This document shows, in pieces, positions 1 through 7,609 of a stretch of DNA of 13,071 nucleotides. The notes under the pieces were generated by a model. That model searched no databases. It saw only the letters and a program-made list of their open reading frames with translations, and was not told the origin of the DNA. Position 1 is the stretch's first letter; the number at the start of each line of letters is the position of its first letter. The stretch lies in assembly GCA_039927975.1 (NCBI GenBank), contig JBDSTZ010000528.1, positions 1-13,071 on the forward strand, in the 5' to 3' direction. This stretch comes from JBDSTZ01 sp039927975 (GTDB lineage: Bacteria; Pseudomonadota; Gammaproteobacteria; Burkholderiales; Burkholderiaceae_D). Both the position numbers and the translations under genes were made by a program.

Positions 1-22
1 GTGCCGAACCAGCTAGATCAAC

Positions 23-2986
23 TTAGCCACCGAACTTGTAGCGCAGGCCGACGCTGAAGGTGCGGCCGTTGGCGTAATGCTGGCGTTCGATGTTGGTCAG
101 GTAGGTGCCTGGCTCGCCAACGTAGCGGTTCAGCGCTTTGTTGGTGAGGTTCGAGCCGTTCAGCGACAAGGTCACGTTCGGCATCAGTTCGTAGTTCGCG
201 GCGCCGTCCAGAATGCCGTAAGCGTTGATGGCGCGCGCGTCGATCGGATTGGCCGACACGGAGTTGAACACCTGTTCCGAACGCCAAGTGTACACCAGGC
301 GGGCCGACAACTTGCTGTCTTCATACATGCCCGACAGGCTGAAGTTGTGCTTCGAGACGAACGGTTGGATGGTCTCGACAATATTAGGCACGGCGGCGGT
401 GCCGAAATTGATCGGATTGGAAGTCTTGACGTAGGTGTAGGAACCGGACACGCCGAAATTCTTCATCCAGCCGGCCTGCGAGTCGAAGAAGTACTGCCCC
501 GACAGTTCAACGCCGCGTGCGTAGCCTTTTTCCGAATTGTTCTTTCTGGTCACAGCGTACTGGCCGTTGCTGCAACCATTCGACAGCGCGCCGGCGTAGG
601 CTGGCAGGAACGAGATGGTCTGGCACTCAAGGATATTGTTGAAGAAATCCTTGATTTCCTTGTCGAATACCGCACCTGCCACGTAGTTGGTTTTGGTGAA
701 ATAGTGTTCGAGCGACAGGTCGAAGCTGTCGGCGACCTGCGGCTTGAGGTCCGGATTGCCAAGCCCTGCCGCACCGGCGCTGACGTTGTAGTTCGCGTTC
801 GGGGACAGCGAGCCGAGATCCGGACGGGTCATGTTGCGGCCATAGCCGAAGCGCAGCAGGGTGTCCTTGGCCAGGTCATAGGTTGCGTTGAAGGTCGGCA
901 GCACGTTGGTGTACGCCGAACTCTTCGTCACATCGATGATTTTCGGGGTGCTAGGAGTACTGACGTCAGTGACGCGCGCCGTCGCGGTGGTCTCGGTGCG
1001 GACCACGCGCACGCCGACATTGCCTTTGAGCTTATCGCCAAATGTGGCGAAATCGCCGACCAGGTACATGGCCTTGGTCTTCTCGCCGAACGAGGAACGC
1101 TGCAGCGGTTGTTCAAGCAGGAAATCCTGCGCCAGGATACCGGCTTTCGGGAAGGCGACCATGACCTGGTTGCCCAGCAGCGCATCCGGCGTGTAGACCA
1201 CATAGCCACCGGCGTAACCGGCGTCACCACCCATGAAGTTGCCCGGCGCGTTCTCCACCACGTTGGTCATCGAATTGGCCGAGATGGCGTTCGAGAAGTT
1301 GGCGGCGAGCGGCAAACCGTCGGTGGTCAAAGGAGCATTGTTGAAGCTGTAATTCCTGAACTTGTCATCCTGATGCGCAAGACGGGCGCCGAAACGGATC
1401 TTGTTGAAGAAGCCCTCGACATCATAGGTGCCCGAAAACGCGGCGGCGTAACCACTGTCGTCCGAATGGATGTTGTTGCCGTTGTTGTATTTGTTAAATA
1501 CGAAGCTGGCAGGATCGGACGTGCTCGGACCGCTGAAGCTCAACTGGTGCGGGGCGCCGTCGACCAGCCGGGTCGTCGACCACAGCAAGCCGTTCGCCGA
1601 CTCCAGGTTGACCGAGCGGTTGTCGGTGGTTTTCTCGGACTTGATGTAGGAAAGGTCGCCCTTCAAGGTCAGACCCGGCATCGGCACCCAGTCCACGCCC
1701 GTCGCGCCGATCTTGGTGGTGTAGGCGGTGTGTTCGTCGCCGCCCACGTTGCTCAGCGTCGAATTGAGGAAAGTGCCGCCGAGCAGGCGCTTGCTGACGA
1801 GCACGTCGTCGCTGCCGCCGTTGATATTGCGGTTGGCCAGCCCTTCGGTGAAGTTGAACGGCGTCGTCGTCAAGCCCAGCACATTGCCGCCGTCGTTCGA
1901 ATTCATGCCGCGGTAGTTCTGGTGGTACAGGTAGTACAGGTAATTAGCTTCGGCGTAGAAACGCAAGGTGTTGTCGACGCGGTAGTCGGCGGCCAGGTTC
2001 AAGCCCTTCCGCTCGCGCATGATGGTTTCTTCGAACACGTTGCTGGTGAGGGCAGGCGCGACCATCACATTGCTGATCTGGTCGGCGGTCAGGCCGCTCA
2101 GGTTGGGCGTGTTCGGGCCGACGGTGGCCGAGGTGCCCAGTGCGCCCACGCCGCTCAGGAAGTTGACGTCGGTGCGGCCGACATAGGCCGCCATCGGCTT
2201 GGTGCGGTCGTTGGTGGTGTTGGCCGCCGCCAGGGTGGCGTATTCCGGCGTGTCGGCGCGAATCGCGCGCTTGAAGTTGGCGCCGCCGTTGGCCGGGTTG
2301 TTGTCGGAACGGCCGGTGCTCTTCTGATAGACAGCAGCGCCCATCACGCCGAACTTGCTGCCGCCGCCCAGATCCCACTTGTTGGCCACCAGGGCGAACA
2401 GTTCAGGATCTTTTTTCTTGGCCAGATCGTTGTAGCGTTCGGTCACGCCCAGCGACACGGTCAGGCTCTTGAAGTCGCTCGGGTTGCGGGTGCGGATATT
2501 GACCAGACCGCCGATGCCGCCCTCGATGTGCTCGGCCGATGGATTCTTGTAGACGTCGACGCCGGCGATCATGCCTGGAATCGCCGATTCGATATTGAAT
2601 TCGCGGCTGCCGGCGGTGAAGTAGGCGCGGTTGTTCATTTGCGACGCGGTCAGGTTCGACAGGCCGCGGATGGTCAGGCCCGAGCCGGCGCCGACTGGCG
2701 ACGCGCCTTCGCCGCCGTAGCGGTAGCCCTGCACGCCCGGGATCCGGGTCAGGGTTTCCACCACGTTTGGATCGGGCAGCTTGCCGATGTCTTCGGCGGT
2801 GATCGAATCGACCACTTCCATGGTGTCGCGCTTGATCGCGACCGATGAACGCGCGCTGGCGCGGATACCGGTCACCGTGACGGTCTGGGTGTCTGCTACC
2901 TGGGCAAAGGCGTTAGGCGCGAAGGCCTGTCCAACCGCCAGGGCGACTGCGCTGAGCTTGAAGGACATCGTGAGCTTCTGTTTCAT
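23..2986 (-). CDS. TonB-dependent outer-membrane receptor, carbohydrate-uptake type
   Basis: This gene encodes a 987-residue outer-membrane receptor that would take up an oligosaccharide using TonB/ExbBD energy. The first about 28 residues form a signal peptide ending in NAFAQ. A VTVTG stretch follows, then a plug domain (about residues 45-170) with the motif EDIGKLPDPNVVETL and IRGLS, as seen in the TonB-Xanth-Caul group of large receptors. The rest reads as alternating beta strands, closing with GLRYKFGG as expected for a 22-strand barrel. The start at 2986 is chosen because the signal peptide begins there and a GGAG lies 7 nt upstream. The open frame extends 21 codons further, but those residues are not receptor-like. 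It is divergent from the hydrolase at 3593, and a LacI-type operator lies in its promoter region. Family assignment is firm. Substrate (pectin or rhamnogalacturonan oligomers) is inferred from neighbours only. Confidence 0.95.
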   Translation of the reverse strand: MKQKLTMSFKLSAVALAVGQAFAPNAFAQVADTQTVTVTGIRASARSSVAIKRDTMEVVDSITAEDIGKLPDPNVVETLTRIPGVQGYRYGGEGASPVGAGSGLTIRGLSNLTASQMNNRAYFTAGSREFNIESAIPGMIAGVDVYKNPSAEHIEGGIGGLVNIRTRNPSDFKSLTVSLGVTERYNDLAKKKDPELFALVANKWDLGGGSKFGVMGAAVYQKSTGRSDNNPANGGANFKRAIRADTPEYATLAAANTTNDRTKPMAAYVGRTDVNFLSGVGALGTSATVGPNTPNLSGLTADQISNVMVAPALTSNVFEETIMRERKGLNLAADYRVDNTLRFYAEANYLYYLYHQNYRGMNSNDGGNVLGLTTTPFNFTEGLANRNINGGSDDVLVSKRLLGGTFLNSTLSNVGGDEHTAYTTKIGATGVDWVPMPGLTLKGDLSYIKSEKTTDNRSVNLESANGLLWSTTRLVDGAPHQLSFSGPSTSDPASFVFNKYNNGNNIHSDDSGYAAAFSGTYDVEGFFNKIRFGARLAHQDDKFRNYSFNNAPLTTDGLPLAANFSNAISANSMTNVVENAPGNFMGGDAGYAGGYVVYTPDALLGNQVMVAFPKAGILAQDFLLEQPLQRSSFGEKTKAMYLVGDFATFGDKLKGNVGVRVVRTETTATARVTDVSTPSTPKIIDVTKSSAYTNVLPTFNATYDLAKDTLLRFGYGRNMTRPDLGSLSPNANYNVSAGAAGLGNPDLKPQVADSFDLSLEHYFTKTNYVAGAVFDKEIKDFFNNILECQTISFLPAYAGALSNGCSNGQYAVTRKNNSEKGYARGVELSGQYFFDSQAGWMKNFGVSGSYTYVKTSNPINFGTAAVPNIVETIQPFVSKHNFSLSGMYEDSKLSARLVYTWRSEQVFNSVSANPIDARAINAYGILDGAANYELMPNVTLSLNGSNLTNKALNRYVGEPGTYLTNIERQHYANGRTFSVGLRYKFGG

Positions 2987-2990
2987 TTTA

Positions 2991-2998
2991 CATCTCCA
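2991..2998 (-). promoter_or_regulatory. Ribosome binding site that fixes the receptor start
   Basis: Read on the minus strand, the sequence is CTGGAGATGTAAA followed by ATG. GGAG lies 7 nt before the ATG at 2986. This supports the internal start over the upstream in-frame ATG at 3049, which has no signal peptide directly after it. Confidence 0.7.
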
Positions 2999-3032
2999 GT
3001 TATGATTTTGAACTTCTTTATCGAAAAACATC

Positions 3033-3050
3033 CGTGCTCCCCCGAGCACG
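3033..3050 (-). other. Stem-loop in the receptor mRNA leader
   Basis: The arms CGTGCTC (3033-3039) and GAGCACG (3044-3050) are perfect complements around a 4-nt loop, which reads GGGG in the mRNA. The structure lies between the predicted transcription start and the ribosome binding site, about 46 nt upstream of the ATG. There is no T-run, so it is not a terminator. It could protect the 5' end or influence translation. Function is unknown. Confidence 0.55.
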
Positions 3051-3063
3051 CGATGTTGAAAAA

Positions 3064-3077
3064 TGATATCGATAACA
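3064..3077. promoter_or_regulatory. LacI-type operator, site 1 (receptor)
   Basis: TGATATCGATAACA is a near-palindrome centred on CG. It differs at one position from the perfect core GTTATCGATAAC seen at three other sites in this window. The form TGTTA-N4-TAACA resembles operators of LacI-family sugar regulators such as E. coli GntR (ATGTTACCGGTAACAT). It sits just downstream of the predicted -10 box of the receptor promoter, where a bound repressor would block transcription. Confidence 0.75.
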
Positions 3078-3090
3078 CGTTCTGGAAAGT

Positions 3091-3120
3091 ATTGTACGAT
3101 ACTTACGCCTCAACGGTGAA
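3091..3120 (-). promoter_or_regulatory. Predicted promoter of the receptor gene
   Basis: On the minus strand TTCACC (3115-3120) is a weak -35, followed by an 18-nt spacer and TACAAT (3091-3096), a good -10 differing from TATAAT at one base. Transcription would begin near 3084, placing operator site 1 at about +7 to +20. Assigned by eye only. Confidence 0.4.
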
Positions 3121-3424
3121 AAACTTTTGCGGTGTCTCTTTTTTGTCATTTTCGCCAGCCAAGGTGCCTCGGCGCAGAGGGGAGCAGCAGTGCCGTCTGC
3201 GTGGGCTGCATTGACTGTGCTCCCTATATTGGCCGCGCCCCGGCATTTACCGTATCGCCTGTATTGACGCGGCTGCTTTGCCGGCAGCGCCGACTGCATG
3301 GCCTGTTTTGTCGCAGCCCTTTTCCGCTGTCACTCACGCGTTTTAGCGGTATCGCCCGCGCTCTTTGCGTGCTGGCAAAAGCTTTATATCTGGAAATTGT
3401 AGTCCTTTTCCGTTGAACATTTCG

Positions 3425-3443
3425 TTGCATTTAGGAGATGCAA
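3425..3443. repeat. Inverted repeat upstream of operator site 2
   Basis: TTGCAT and ATGCAA form perfect 6-bp arms around a 7-nt spacer (TTAGGAG). A second short symmetric element, GTAAT-GAA-ATTAC (3453-3465), follows and abuts operator site 2. Together they mark the likely control region of the hydrolase gene. They could be sites for another regulator, but no family can be named. Confidence 0.4.
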
Positions 3444-3464
3444 AAATCACTTGTAATGAAATTA

Positions 3465-3478
3465 CGTTATCGATAACC
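3465..3478. promoter_or_regulatory. LacI-type operator, site 2 (hydrolase)
   Basis: CGTTATCGATAACC contains the perfect 12-bp palindrome GTTATCGATAAC. It lies 114 bp upstream of the hydrolase start at 3593. A TGTAAT (3452-3457) just before it could be a -10 box, but I cannot find a convincing -35, so the promoter itself is not called. Confidence 0.75.
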
Positions 3479-3592
3479 TTGCGATCGTTGCAGCAGAAAT
3501 CCTCTGCTCCCCACGCTGAAAGAACCTATGACACACCGCGCGCAAGTTGCATCACGAGACGGCCAGTCACGCGCCGCAGCCAGGCACACCCC

Positions 3593-5335
3593 ATGAAAGC
3601 CTGGCGCCGATTGTCATTGCTGCTGCTGGCCCTGCCCTATCTGCCGCTCGCCGCCGCCGAGTACCAATGGTCGGCCAGCGTCGACCCGGTGGTCTCATCC
3701 GAAACGCTCGAGCATCCGCGCGCCTTTCTGTGGATTCCGCCGCCCTGCCGGCAAGTGCGCGCGGTGGTGATCGGCCAGCACAATATGGAAGAAGAACCGA
3801 TCCTCGAACACCCGCAGTTTCGCAAGACCATGGCCGAGCTGTGTTTTGCCGAGATCTGGGCCACCCCGGCGATGGGCTCGAACCACTTCCGCTTCGATCA
3901 GGGCGCCGGCCAGATGCTCGACACCCTGCTGCGCGCGCTGGCCGACAAATCCGGCTACGCCGAACTGGCCGGCGCGCCGCTGGTGCCGATCGGGCATTCC
4001 GCGATGGCCGGCTTCGGCTGGGATGTCGCCGCCTGGCAGCCGCAGCGCGTGCTGGCCGTCATATCAAGCAGCGGCCAGTGGCCCTACATGAAGGAGGCCG
4101 GCACGCCGGACTGGGGCGAGCGCACCGTCGACGGCGTGCCCGGCCTGACCATCAAGGGTGAATACGAAGTCCAGGGCAATATGAAGACCGGCTGGTACGC
4201 GGGCCTCAAGGGCGATTCGCTGATCACCCATCCGGCCACCGCGCTGACCCATGTGATCGAACCGGGCGGCGGCCACTTCGAGGTTTCAAGCCGCAAGATC
4301 GCCTTGCTGTCGCTGTACCTGCGCAAGGCGGCGCAATATCGCCTGCCGTCCCTGGCTCGCCGCGCGGAACCGGCGAGCGCGCGCCTGCGGCCGATCGATC
4401 CGCGCCGCCAGGGCTGGCTGTTCGACGGCTGGCAACTCGATACCGACCCGGCGGCCCCGGCCGCGCCGGTAGCTGATTACAAGGGCAAGCGCGACGAGGC
4501 CTACTGGGCCTTCGACGCCGAAATGGCGCGCGCGATCGAAGACTTCCAGGGCCGCTTTCGGCGCCAGCCGGCGGTGCTGCTGGGGTATCGGCAAAACGAG
4601 GGCTTGACGGCGCCGCGCGCCGACCATGCGATGGTCCACCTGAAGTTCGAGCCGCTCGGCGATGGCATGACCTTCAAGCTGGCCGGCGGCTTCCACGACC
4701 GCGTGCCGGGCGACGGCAAGCCGGACAAGGACAAGGGCGGCGCCGAAGGCACCGGCGGCTGGGGGGCCTGGCTGTCCGAGGGCCGCAACGCCGTCAACGC
4801 CGGCGATCCGCTGGCGCATCCCGGGCCGGACCAGCTGGCGGCAAAGCGCATCGCCCGCATCTGCGGACCGGTGGCGCAAATCGGCCCCGACACCTTCGCC
4901 ATCCGCTTCTACCGCATGGGCATGAACAACGCCAAGCGCTCCAACGACATGTGGTTTTCGCTCACCTGGCCGGGTGACGGCCAGTACAAGCAGATGGTGC
5001 AGCAGGCCGAACTCCAGTTCCCGCTGACGAACAAGGCCGGCCAGGGGCAGACGATCGCGTTTCCGGACATTCCCGACCAGCGCGGCGGGGCGGGCACGGC
5101 GCTGGCGCCGCTGCGGCTGGGCGCCACCTCCAGCGCCGGCCAGAAGGTCTACTACTATGTGCGCGAAGGCCCGGCCGAGGTCGACGACGACGGCGTGCTG
5201 CGCTTTACCGCCATCCCGCCGCGCGCGCGCCTGCCGATCCAGGTGACGGTGGTGGCCTGGCAGTGGGGCCGCTCGATCGAGCCGAAGGTGCAGTCGGCCG
5301 CCCCGGTCGAGCAGCGCTTCATGATCTACCGCTGA
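3593..5335 (+). CDS. Exported alpha/beta-hydrolase with C-terminal beta-rich domain
   Basis: This gene encodes a 580-residue exported protein of uncertain substrate. Residues 1-21 are a signal peptide (RRLSLLLLALPYLPLAAA). The N-terminal part (about 40-250) is an alpha/beta-hydrolase: GHSAMAG at 134-140 is the nucleophile elbow with Ser136, and GGGH (His228) is a likely catalytic histidine. Residues about 285-580 form a second, beta-rich domain with many Gly, Asp and Trp, ending in FMIYR. That domain may be carbohydrate-binding or structural. The start at 3593 is chosen for the signal peptide and an AGG 8 nt upstream; the frame is open back to 3365 but that part is not protein-like. It is divergent from the receptor and convergent with the acetylesterase. 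A role as a pectin or rhamnogalacturonan esterase is inferred from context; a role as a depolymerase-like hydrolase is also possible. Confidence 0.85.
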   Translation: MKAWRRLSLLLLALPYLPLAAAEYQWSASVDPVVSSETLEHPRAFLWIPPPCRQVRAVVIGQHNMEEEPILEHPQFRKTMAELCFAEIWATPAMGSNHFRFDQGAGQMLDTLLRALADKSGYAELAGAPLVPIGHSAMAGFGWDVAAWQPQRVLAVISSSGQWPYMKEAGTPDWGERTVDGVPGLTIKGEYEVQGNMKTGWYAGLKGDSLITHPATALTHVIEPGGGHFEVSSRKIALLSLYLRKAAQYRLPSLARRAEPASARLRPIDPRRQGWLFDGWQLDTDPAAPAAPVADYKGKRDEAYWAFDAEMARAIEDFQGRFRRQPAVLLGYRQNEGLTAPRADHAMVHLKFEPLGDGMTFKLAGGFHDRVPGDGKPDKDKGGAEGTGGWGAWLSEGRNAVNAGDPLAHPGPDQLAAKRIARICGPVAQIGPDTFAIRFYRMGMNNAKRSNDMWFSLTWPGDGQYKQMVQQAELQFPLTNKAGQGQTIAFPDIPDQRGGAGTALAPLRLGATSSAGQKVYYYVREGPAEVDDDGVLRFTAIPPRARLPIQVTVVAWQWGRSIEPKVQSAAPVEQRFMIYR

Positions 5336-5358
5336 ATCAAGGCGGCTGAATCAAGGCG
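5331..5358 (+). repeat. 14-bp tandem duplication across the hydrolase stop codon
   Basis: The unit GCTGAATCAAGGCG occurs twice in direct succession (5331-5344 and 5345-5358). The first copy contains the TGA stop at 5333-5335. The second copy is outside the gene, so the protein is not altered. It looks like a recent slippage duplication. Confidence 0.8.
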
Positions 5359-5380
5359 GCGGACCCAGGGAGGTAGACAC

Positions 5381-5399
5381 GCGGCAGACTCGCTGCCGC
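5381..5399. terminator. Possible hairpin terminator between convergent genes
   Basis: GCGGCAG (5381-5387) and CTGCCGC (5393-5399) form a perfect 7-bp, GC-rich stem with a 5-nt loop in the 97-bp gap between convergent genes. No T-run follows on either strand, so it is not a classical intrinsic terminator. The position makes a bidirectional transcription stop plausible. Confidence 0.4.
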
Positions 5400-5432
5400 C
5401 GACGCCCTGCCCCTGATTATTCGCCGCGAAGT

Positions 5433-7499
5433 CTACTTCTGCACGGTGATCGTGTCGTTTTCCACCTGCACCGGCTGGGCCAGCACCCACATGAAGTACA
5501 GCGCCTTGGCCGCCTTGGCGCGGGTGACTTCGACTTTCGGTTCGAGCTTGCTGCCATTGACCATGCGCCCGCGCGCGATGCCGGCTTCGGAACGGATCAG
5601 GCCCAGTTCGTAGGCGTCCTTGACCTTGGCGGCATAGGCCGGCGCCAGCTCGGCGGTGTCGCTCAACTGGCTCCAGGCGGTCAGCGGATAGTACATCGCC
5701 CCCTTCGCGCCGCTATCGAGATTCGGATCGTAGCCGGGCGAACCTGGCAGCACAGTCTTGCCGTTATACGCGGTCATGTATTTCGGCTTCTCGCTGTACT
5801 TGGCATGGTAGGCGTCGGCGACGATCGCGCCCATCGCTTCGCGCGTCAGCACGCCGTCGGCGTACTTGCCCAGCGCCGACGCCGGAATGCCCATCAGCTT
5901 CGCCAGCGCGGCCGTGAATTCGGCCGTGCGCATCGGCGCCTGCGGATTGAAATTCCCTTGCGTGTCCTTGCGCAGCACGCCCAGCTGCAGCAGCTTTTCA
6001 ATCTGGTTGCGATAGTAGCTGCCCTCGCCCCCCATCACGTCTCGCGCCAGTTCCGGCTGGATCGCCGACCAGTCGTTGGCCGCGATCGCCGCCTGCACAT
6101 CGCTGCGCAGCGCCGCCACGATGCGCGCCGCCACCGGGTCGCCGCGCTTGGCCAGGCCCGCCAGTTCGGTCGCGACGATGCGCGCGTACTGCTTGGCCAT
6201 CGCCTCCTTGACGTGGGTGCCGTCGATCTTCTTCGACGGATGGCCATTGGCGTAGCTGCCATCGTTGGTCTTGCCGGGCGTCTCGCCCGCTTCGATCGAC
6301 ATCACCATCGCGGTGGTGGCCTCGACGCCGTTCTGGTTGTAGTACTCGACGCTGCGCCCGTTCAGGTCGACCACCGGGATACCCAGCTCGGCGCCGATCT
6401 TCTTCATCAGATCGGGGAACAGGCGCTTCTTGAACGAATTGACGTACAGCGCGCCAGGCTTCAAGTCGCCGTTCACGCGCGACATCGGCGTCACCAGCAC
6501 CGGCGCCATGCCGCGCGCGCGGATCGCCGGCAGGTACAGTTCGCGCAGCATCTTCTCGTACATCGCCTCGGTGGCCCCGCGGCCCCAGCGCTTGCTGTCG
6601 TCCTCGCTCTCGTCGTTGTGGCCGAACTGGATCATGATGGTGTCGCCGATCCGGCCCGCCAGCAGCAGGTCGTTCAGGCGGCCTTCGGTGTAGGCGCTCT
6701 TGAACGAGCGTCCGCCCATCGAATAATTGAGCACCCTGACCTTGCGCGGATCGAACAGCTGGTCGAACAGCTGGCCCCAGCCGCTCATCGGCGCTTCATC
6801 GAAGGTGTAGGACTTGACGGTTGAATCGCCCAGCGTATAGATGTTCGGCAGCGCGTTGGCCGCGCGCGCCTGCGCGGCAATCGGCGTGACCGTGATCTCC
6901 GCGATACCGACCACGGTGTCGACCTTGGCCGGCTCGATCTCAATGTCGATGAATTCCTGGCCGTTGACGTAGCGGTAGGACCAGTCCTTGCCGTTCGTGC
7001 TCACGCTGGTCTGGTTGGGCAGCAGCGCGGCGGCGTCCCAGAACACGTTGGGCGTCAGGCGGCTGGTCTGCATGCCCGACACCGAGACGATGGTGTCGGC
7101 CGCGTCGGACGTGGTGCGCACTTTGATCGCGTAGGCGCCGGGTGGCGCCTTGAAGCGGAACGCCAGGCCGAAATGGTTGTAGTGGGCGGCTGGCGCGGCC
7201 TTGTCGACCTCGAAGGCCGGCTCGCTGATCACGAAGCCGCGCGCTTCGCTGCGAATCTGGCCGGTGTGCACCGGCCGCGCCGGCAGCGCGCTGGTCTGGC
7301 TGACGAAACCGTAGCCGAGCGCCGCATCGTACAGCGGCGCGCCGGCGGCGCTCCACTTGACATTGGTGGCGCCGGCCTTCGGCTCGGAAGCGAAATTGAA
7401 GCGCTGTTCCTGGGCCGGCGCGCCGCTCTGGGCGAGCGCGGACAGGGGTGCGGCGAGGCAGGCGGCAAGCGCCCAGGTGCTGACGAATTGAAGTCTCAT
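5433..7499 (-). CDS. Rhamnogalacturonan acetylesterase (CE12-like SGNH hydrolase) with C-terminal SLH repeats
   Basis: This 688-residue exported esterase is predicted to remove acetyl groups from rhamnogalacturonan. Residues 1-24 are a signal peptide (cut near ALAQ). Residues 30-208 form a beta-sandwich-like N-domain with the LGYGFV motif common in front of such esterases. The SGNH core is complete: GDS with Ser226, GGRS at 262-265, GHND at 293-296, and DGTH with Asp426 and His429. After the core, residues about 480-675 show S-layer-homology-like repeats. These include LLQLGVL followed by NFNPQAPMRTAEF, then LTREAMGAIVADAY, then AYELGLI followed by EVTRAKAAKALYF. The start at 7499 is set by the signal peptide; no clear ribosome binding site is seen. 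A GntR-like palindrome lies upstream. Enzyme family is firm. The SLH tail is unusual for a Gram-negative; cell-surface attachment is inferred. Confidence 0.93.
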   Translation of the reverse strand: MRLQFVSTWALAACLAAPLSALAQSGAPAQEQRFNFASEPKAGATNVKWSAAGAPLYDAALGYGFVSQTSALPARPVHTGQIRSEARGFVISEPAFEVDKAAPAAHYNHFGLAFRFKAPPGAYAIKVRTTSDAADTIVSVSGMQTSRLTPNVFWDAAALLPNQTSVSTNGKDWSYRYVNGQEFIDIEIEPAKVDTVVGIAEITVTPIAAQARAANALPNIYTLGDSTVKSYTFDEAPMSGWGQLFDQLFDPRKVRVLNYSMGGRSFKSAYTEGRLNDLLLAGRIGDTIMIQFGHNDESEDDSKRWGRGATEAMYEKMLRELYLPAIRARGMAPVLVTPMSRVNGDLKPGALYVNSFKKRLFPDLMKKIGAELGIPVVDLNGRSVEYYNQNGVEATTAMVMSIEAGETPGKTNDGSYANGHPSKKIDGTHVKEAMAKQYARIVATELAGLAKRGDPVAARIVAALRSDVQAAIAANDWSAIQPELARDVMGGEGSYYRNQIEKLLQLGVLRKDTQGNFNPQAPMRTAEFTAALAKLMGIPASALGKYADGVLTREAMGAIVADAYHAKYSEKPKYMTAYNGKTVLPGSPGYDPNLDSGAKGAMYYPLTAWSQLSDTAELAPAYAAKVKDAYELGLIRSEAGIARGRMVNGSKLEPKVEVTRAKAAKALYFMWVLAQPVQVENDTITVQK

Positions 7500-7561
7500 A
7501 ATGTTTATACGCCCAGTATTGACAAGGTCGTGGCACGCCGGTTCGCGTACCTGAGCGGTAT

Positions 7562-7589
7562 ATTGTATAGGAAAACAACTAATTGGCCA
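7562..7589 (-). promoter_or_regulatory. Predicted promoter of the acetylesterase
   Basis: On the minus strand TGGCCA (7584-7589) is a weak -35, followed by a 16-nt spacer and TACAAT (7562-7567), a good -10. The -35 lies inside the AATTGG-N5-CCAATT palindrome, so a bound regulator would cover it. The presence of this promoter suggests that the acetylesterase can be expressed separately from the propeller gene upstream. Confidence 0.45.
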
Positions 7590-7597
7590 GACCAATT
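7581..7597. promoter_or_regulatory. GntR-like operator upstream of the acetylesterase
   Basis: AATTGGCCAGACCAATT has perfect 6-bp arms (AATTGG and CCAATT) around 5 nt. This resembles operators of FCD-type GntR regulators such as PdhR and UxuR/ExuR (AATTGGT...ACCAATT). It is different from the LacI-type motif found before the other genes. It lies in the 110-bp gap between the propeller stop and the acetylesterase start. Confidence 0.6.
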
Positions 7598-7609
7598 TGC
7601 GCGTGGCGC

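Larger units (their letters stand above)
2987..3592. other. Divergent intergenic control region
   Basis: This is 606 bp between the receptor and the hydrolase. It holds operator site 1 with the receptor promoter at the left, and operator site 2 with two small inverted repeats at the right. The middle (about 3125-3380) has only short open frames with arginine-rich, non-protein-like translations. It also has one imperfect inverted repeat (GGGAGCA at 3180-3186 with TGCTCCC at 3218-3224). I see no gene in it. Confidence 0.7.

Noticed and set aside
77..2848. A 923-codon open frame on the plus strand opposite the receptor
   Set aside because: Its translation is rich in Arg, His, Val and Gly with no domain pattern, signal peptide or ribosome binding site. 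The receptor on the other strand is unmistakable. It is a by-product of GC-rich codon use.
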